A stretch of DNA of 64,000 bases from Straminergon stramineum (taxonomy: Eukaryota > Streptophyta > Bryopsida > Hypnales > Calliergonaceae): the NCBI GenBank assembly GCA_963920665.1, contig OY987264.1, forward strand, positions 32,220,906 to 32,284,905, given 5' to 3'. Shown piece after piece: positions 59,190-64,000 of this stretch; within the stretch, counting starts at the first letter, position 1; each line of letters opens with the position of its first letter. A program made the translations under genes and the position numbers. Below the pieces are notes generated by a model that saw only the letters and a program-made list of their open reading frames with translations, made no database searches and was not told the origin of the DNA.

Positions 59190-59959
59190 GAGGAAGTAAG
59201 TTGATCGTGGTCTTGCAGGAATTCAGCTGTTTGCTCAATCCCCTTCAATCTCTGTCTAGTCACTATTGGGGGGGATGGTAAAATTCTACTGATTGGAGCT
59301 TAATTCTAAAGATTTGTTGACGATGAAGTGAAAGACTAAGTGGCGTCGTCGGTGTCATTGCAGATGGCTGCATGAAGGAATCGCCAGCCCGATCGCCAGT
59401 TGAGAAGGTTGTCAATGGTGGCCATGATTGATACTAAAGCATTCTATGGAAGCACTTCGATCACCTTTGATTCTTCTCGCGGGTGAAGTTGTTGTTGATT
59501 CTGCACCAAGTGAACCCGGATGATCCCTCTTCCCTTGGCTACACTGTGTCTGTCCTTGAAGGATAAAGCGAGTAAGGACGGCCGGAGCTTATGAGAGAGA
59601 GAAGAACTCCATCCCATTAGGAGTTAAGTATGGGTGCTGGAAACGAAGAGAATGTCCACGGACATTTTTATATGCTACATATCTTCTACTGTAGAAGGGA
59701 CACTCCTTTTTTAATTTTTTACCGAGTTGAGTTCTCCAAGCAGGGGTAAAGTGCGGAGGTGTACAGTACAGTACAGTGTGTTGGTGAGATGGGTGAAAGA
59801 CTTTTGGCAAGGGGTGTGAGCCCTTGGGTGAAGCCGGGTGGGATGTTCTTAGTTCCGGTCAGGCAGGCAGGGGTGGTAGTCTCTGACTGTTTTCTATTTT
59901 CTATTTGTGAAACAAAAATGTATGTGGCATATTTCAAGACAATGTTGTTCATAGTAGAG

Positions 59960-60710
59960 AGAGTTATGAATAAGTGTGATTATTTTGGAGATGTTGTAAG
60001 TCCTTATGTAGAGTCCACATCCTCATTCATACCAAATATTGAATGTATTCAAATATCTAGAACCAAATTAGAGTGTACATTGTAGTGTAAAACATTAGAG
60101 TGCAAACCAAATTATTGTGCCATTCCAAATTTAGAAATATAATTATTATAAGCTCACATTAACATTAGACTATGTCAAAATTGTTATTTTTAGGAAGTTT
60201 TCAATGTTTGCAAGTTGAGATTATTGTTGGAAAGCTTATTTTTACTAGTTATGTCCTAAAGCAAGAGAAAACATTTGAGGATGCCATATCAAGTTTTGTA
60301 ACCTCTAAGCCAAAAGAGCTAGACTATAAGTCTCTATGTGTATTAAGAATTTTTGATAGAATATTTAAAGTTATTAAGAATAAAAATATAATGTGACTTT
60401 AATTTAATTCAATGATTTGTAGAGACCATACATAGAAGCTATGTATAAAACATTGGAAGAAAATCATTCATTTTTTTAATGGAACAAGAATGGTTTGGTC
60501 ATGAATAAATTATCTTTTGACTTCTAAAAGTTTCCAAGTGGAAGGTATATATTTCAATTCAAAAAGGTGGGATTCTTTATGTCTATAATTGCATTGATGA
60601 TATTGTCCAAGAACATGTTCATAATTTTTGGAACTCTTCTACATACAATGGTGGTAAAAGGTTATCAATGCCCTTATGAGGTTTTCTAATGGTGATGGTT
60701 CAAAAAAACT
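59960..60710 (+). repeat. Downstream flank of gene E
   Basis: Aligns with the flanks of A and D but lacks N4 and the TTAA element, and so supplies the empty site near 60,365-60,395. Non-coding; the small frames at 59,759-60,396 are not supported. Confidence 0.65.
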
Positions 60711-62040
60711 CTAGAAGATTCTAGTAGAGAGTGTGACAACCTAGGCCTTCTAAATAATAGACTTGCTAAGCAACGTAGATTATTGTTTTTAGAATCTACC
60801 CTACATACTATACAAACAAGATCACATACTAACTAATCTCACAACCAAATGCATGAAACAAATGAACTTACAACCATACATCATACATATTGCACAATCA
60901 AAGTTTTCAATTCCAAATAGTGTGCATAAATACTTAAGGATTGTGGGCAATAAGCCCTAAGCCTTCAATACATCAACAAAATTTGTTTTTCCCAAGTTGG
61001 CAACACATTCAATTCACAATCAAGCTTGCAATTGCCCCTCTCATACTAAAATAACCACTCCATCTTTGTGTTTTCTTCAATTTTAGCAAACCTTAGCTTT
61101 TTGAAAAATTAACTTACACAAAATCTACCACCTCCCCAAAAGTCTCACCTAGAGTTGGCAATTGGCCTCCTCCTCCTCAAAAGGTTGCTTCATCTTCATC
61201 CTTACTCCATTTGGGGCAAGCTTTAGGTTTTGAAAAGTCTCCAAAAAAAAAAAATCCTCAAAATCTCAACACTTAGCTATCTTCCTACTCTATGTTTTTC
61301 CATAAGGAATTTCCACCTAACATTAAGCAAAATTTGGAGAGAAAGAGACAAACAAAGTTTCAAACCCTCCTCCTAAACTCCTCTATTCCTTTCCCACCCA
61401 ATGTAAGAACCTACTTGACAAAAATTTTAAGTCATAACTCACTTTATACCCATAACCTCTCAAAACTCAAGAAATTCCTTCTTATGAAAACCTCCAAGAG
61501 AAAACACATACATACACACATAAAAGAAGCCAGAAAGAGTATGAGAGAAACATAATTTCCTAATCCAAAGACCATTAGCCTTCTAACCTTCATCCATAAA
61601 TTTCATGCCTATTCTAATTTATTGTAATGTGCACTAATTTTCTATTTTTTTTTCTCTACTTTAGAGTGTCTACTACTCTGTTAGTGTCTAATATTTATTC
61701 TAACTCTACTAATAAGTTTCTTACTTCTTGTATTTGTGTCTTTTATTTCCAATTCACTTTTAATACAAATTCCTACTCGTAGTATTTTTTTTTCAATTTC
61801 TACCAATTTCACCCTTGACCAACTTAGTTGCCTATTTTTTACTTAATATTTTTTTTGTTTCATAATAAAAACTTTCCCTTAAATTTTTTCCATCATTCTC
61901 ACAAAATCAAATTTTCTAAACTCCACACCATTGTCCTAGAATTCCCAACGTTACCTATCAAAAAACTCATTAATTTTTGGTTATGGATTATTTGTGCCTA
62001 CTAATAATTATTACTCACAATTTCCTAAATCTAAATTGCA
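60711..62040. other. 1.3-kb unclassified insertion in the E flank
   Basis: Flank sequence matching 22,830-23,400 is broken here and resumes near 62,045. The insert holds a pyrimidine-rich stretch (61,000-61,960). TGTGACAACCTAGG at 60,732 resembles the start of some Ty3-type LTRs and CTATCA near 61,960 could be an end, but no matching target duplication was found, so a solo LTR is only a guess. Confidence 0.35.
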
Positions 62041-62344
62041 AGCCACTGTACACGCTCATAGCACTTCAAAAATTATCAGCAATAATTTTTTTCAATCAAA
62101 TTGGGCAAGTTGTGGTAAGTATGGAAAGAGCATTATGCATAAATTTGATTATCAAACTTCATCAATAAAGGATTCACCTACTATAACTTTAATTAATTTT
62201 GTGGATAAAATCAATTTGTTCCACATTGATCAAATTTACAAGATTTGTAGCATGAAAGAATAATTTTTTATGTGAGCAAATGGTAAATATTCCATGAATT
62301 TCCTAAATTTTTTGAATGAAGTATTTTTGATTGAAATATGACTC

Positions 62345-63110
62345 GTATCTAGCTAGCTAACCCGGGAAGCTAATATTCAAGGCCTTGTAGCTTTCAAACT
62401 TACACCTAAGTTTACAAAAAAAACCCTTCATACCTGTTAGTGATACAGCATCTCCCTTACATCTCCCTTTTAGTGTTATTTTTCTTTCCCCAGAATTTGC
62501 AGTACCCTTTAATTGCAATGCAAAGTAAGAATTTGCACTCCCATTTAACCCTTCAAGGACGGGCTCGTCACCATGGAAATCATCCTTTTTGATAATGTAT
62601 GAATCATTTGCTTCAAAAAATAAAAAAATCCAAGAGCACTCATTAGAAGTCACACTGCTCTACAAGGCCTCCCCTTTTCATACAAAATTCCAAGGATGAA
62701 TAACTGCACTTCTGTCGGCACTTCTGTCTTCTATAGAAAGATTCTTTGTCATTTGTCAGCCGAAAAACGGCCATGGTGTCAGATAAGGTAGTCTGCTCAT
62801 AAATCGTGCGTTTAAGGACTGGTCGGCCTTTTCGATGGTTCTCCGATGCACGAAAATATTTTCCCTTATTTTTCACTCGAAGATAATTGATGTGGAATAG
62901 AACCCAAGTGGTTTCATATTTTTCGGAGCATTTTTGAATTACTTAAGAATTTCTAAAGAATTCTGCCATAGGTATCTATTCCTTGATATTAGGCCTTACA
63001 AAACCCACACATGTGTAGTTTGAAAAAAGATATGGCTTCACCAGAAACAAGCACTGCAGCATGTAGAAAGTAATTGATAGGGTTCCAAAATGCGACCTTT
63101 ACTAAACTAA
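62345..63110. other. Mixed-composition stretch, nothing firm
   Basis: Two minus-strand frames (62,357-62,653 and 62,643-62,876) lack recognisable domains. A TTAACCCTTCAAGG run near 62,547 resembles the left ends of the TTAA group. A run TTGCAATGCAAAG recurs at 62,512 and 63,554. Confidence 0.3.
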
Positions 63111-64000
63111 ACTCCTAAAGGACCAAGGCCTATTTTTTGACAAAAATCAATCGAAATTGCCATTTCTGTTGCATTTTTTTAAGAAAGAAAAAATTTCAAA
63201 TTTCAAAAATCCAATAGTAGGATCTTGTACTATACTTGTATGAGATCATGTGGTAAAAATTTTATGAAGTTTGACCGTATAGATTGAAAAATATTAGCAT
63301 TCAAAGTTAAGGGACAAAAGTTTTTTTGAACAGAGGTAAGCATTTCAGAAATGGACCCAACTTGGCTCTTATTCCATCCACTAGCAAAGTATAAAGGAAC
63401 ATTTGACAAATTTTAAACCACTCTAACATATTGACAAAACATTCAATGTTTTACACGTATGCATTTTATAACTTGTTAATGTCCATTTTAGAACCTGGCT
63501 AGGGACAGTCTTTAGAAGACGAGTGGATTTAGAGCAGACTATCAGAAGGGTTCATTGCAATGCAAAGCAAGAATGGGAGAGTTGGTACAATAAAAATTAG
63601 CTAACTTACCTCTTACACAAAATGCCAATTTCACCAATGTAAGCTCAATTAACATGACAACATGTAGCTTGTTTCCCATCATATCCAAATATTGGTTTGT
63701 GTGAGTTGTGTTCTTCTCAAGTGACTTCATTGGTGCTTCAATGTTTCAATCCATTTAATGTCAATTTTGTTGAATTGGTGATATTTGCACAATAGAAAAA
63801 TGTAATATAAATCTTGAAAAAGATCTAATTTCAAGCCACAAATTAGGACACATATAGATTTTGAATTTAGGTTGCTCATCTTGACCTATGCCAAAGTCAT
63901 AGAATATCTCTAATTTAATGCAATTGACATTCATATAATATTTAGTACATGGCATTTCTAGGTGGTTGTATTATTGATGTGCAATTGGTGCTCTTTGGAA
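63111..64000. other. Partial TTAA-group end and AT-rich sequence
   Basis: CTCCTAAAGGACCAAGG near 63,112 and the next 200 bases resemble the left part of 22,359-22,825. No right end was found, so it is a fragment. The remainder to the window end shows nothing recognisable. Confidence 0.4.

Noticed and set aside
60732..61960. Solo Ty3-type LTR
   Set aside because: Only the start resembles one; no matching target duplication or firm end was found, so it is left as an unclassified insertion.
62357..62876. Two minus-strand frames of 98 and 77 residues
   Set aside because: They overlap in different frames, show no domain, and lie near a TTAA-type element end; no support for a gene.
1..64000. tRNA, rRNA or small nuclear RNA genes
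   Set aside because: None of the usual conserved boxes or cloverleaf sequences was noticed by eye; a dedicated scan was not possible.

Overview
This window looks like nuclear DNA of a land plant, most likely a seed plant with a large, repeat-rich genome. The sequence is AT-rich and gene-poor, with long non-coding spans, GT/AG introns, a Ty1/copia retrotransposon with a plant-type primer-binding site, and many short terminal-inverted-repeat (TIR) elements. A gymnosperm would fit the texture, but nothing here proves it. All coordinates were read by hand.

The main content is a tandem array of one small, unrecognised gene. Four plus-strand copies are present: A (about 17.5-20.7 kb), B (32.0-34.7 kb), D (41.8-44.8 kb) and E (56.0-60.0 kb). 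A fifth, C (39.5-40.45 kb), is an inverted 3' fragment. The gene has a 5'-leader exon, then coding exons starting at a conserved ATG. It encodes about 125-145 residues: a short N-terminus (MGASxWDQVG), one membrane helix, a basic RLWK-type stretch, and a long acidic tail ending near a conserved MDVPHSQ motif. Spliced exon lengths are the same in the copies (139, 102-105, 57, about 89 nt), all with phase-1 introns until the last. The leader exon carries an 8-codon upstream ORF (MLALQQLK-like) kept in all copies. B has the cleanest reading frame, A has a rearranged 3' coding end, E stops a few codons early, and D has an internal stop. A and D keep a clear TATATAAG box; B and E do not.

The duplicated unit is far longer than the gene. 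Downstream and upstream flanks of each copy align with those of the others, and the left part of the window (1.0-8.7 kb) also carries unit flank without a gene. Much of the length difference between units is explained by transposable elements, and in several cases a sister unit supplies the empty site. Examples are an 8-bp-duplication element at 27,210-28,137, a TTA-duplication element at 2,318-4,018, and a TTAA-flanked element at 22,359-22,825. The TTAA-flanked elements form a group of four to six members, unusual for a plant.

Region by region: 1-760 is a GC-richer 5' gene end, probably minus strand; 0.76-11.2 kb is unit flank plus TIR elements; 11,180-16,969 is a decayed copia element; 17-20.7 kb is gene A; 20.7-31.9 kb is its flank with nested insertions; 32-34.7 kb is gene B; 36.5-40.45 kb is the inverted unit with copy C; 41.8-44.8 kb is gene D; 44.8-55.8 kb is flank with several TIR elements and a GC-richer relic near 49.1-50.1 kb; 55.8-60 kb is gene E with a minisatellite between two copies of its leader exon; 60-64 kb is flank and unclassified insertions.
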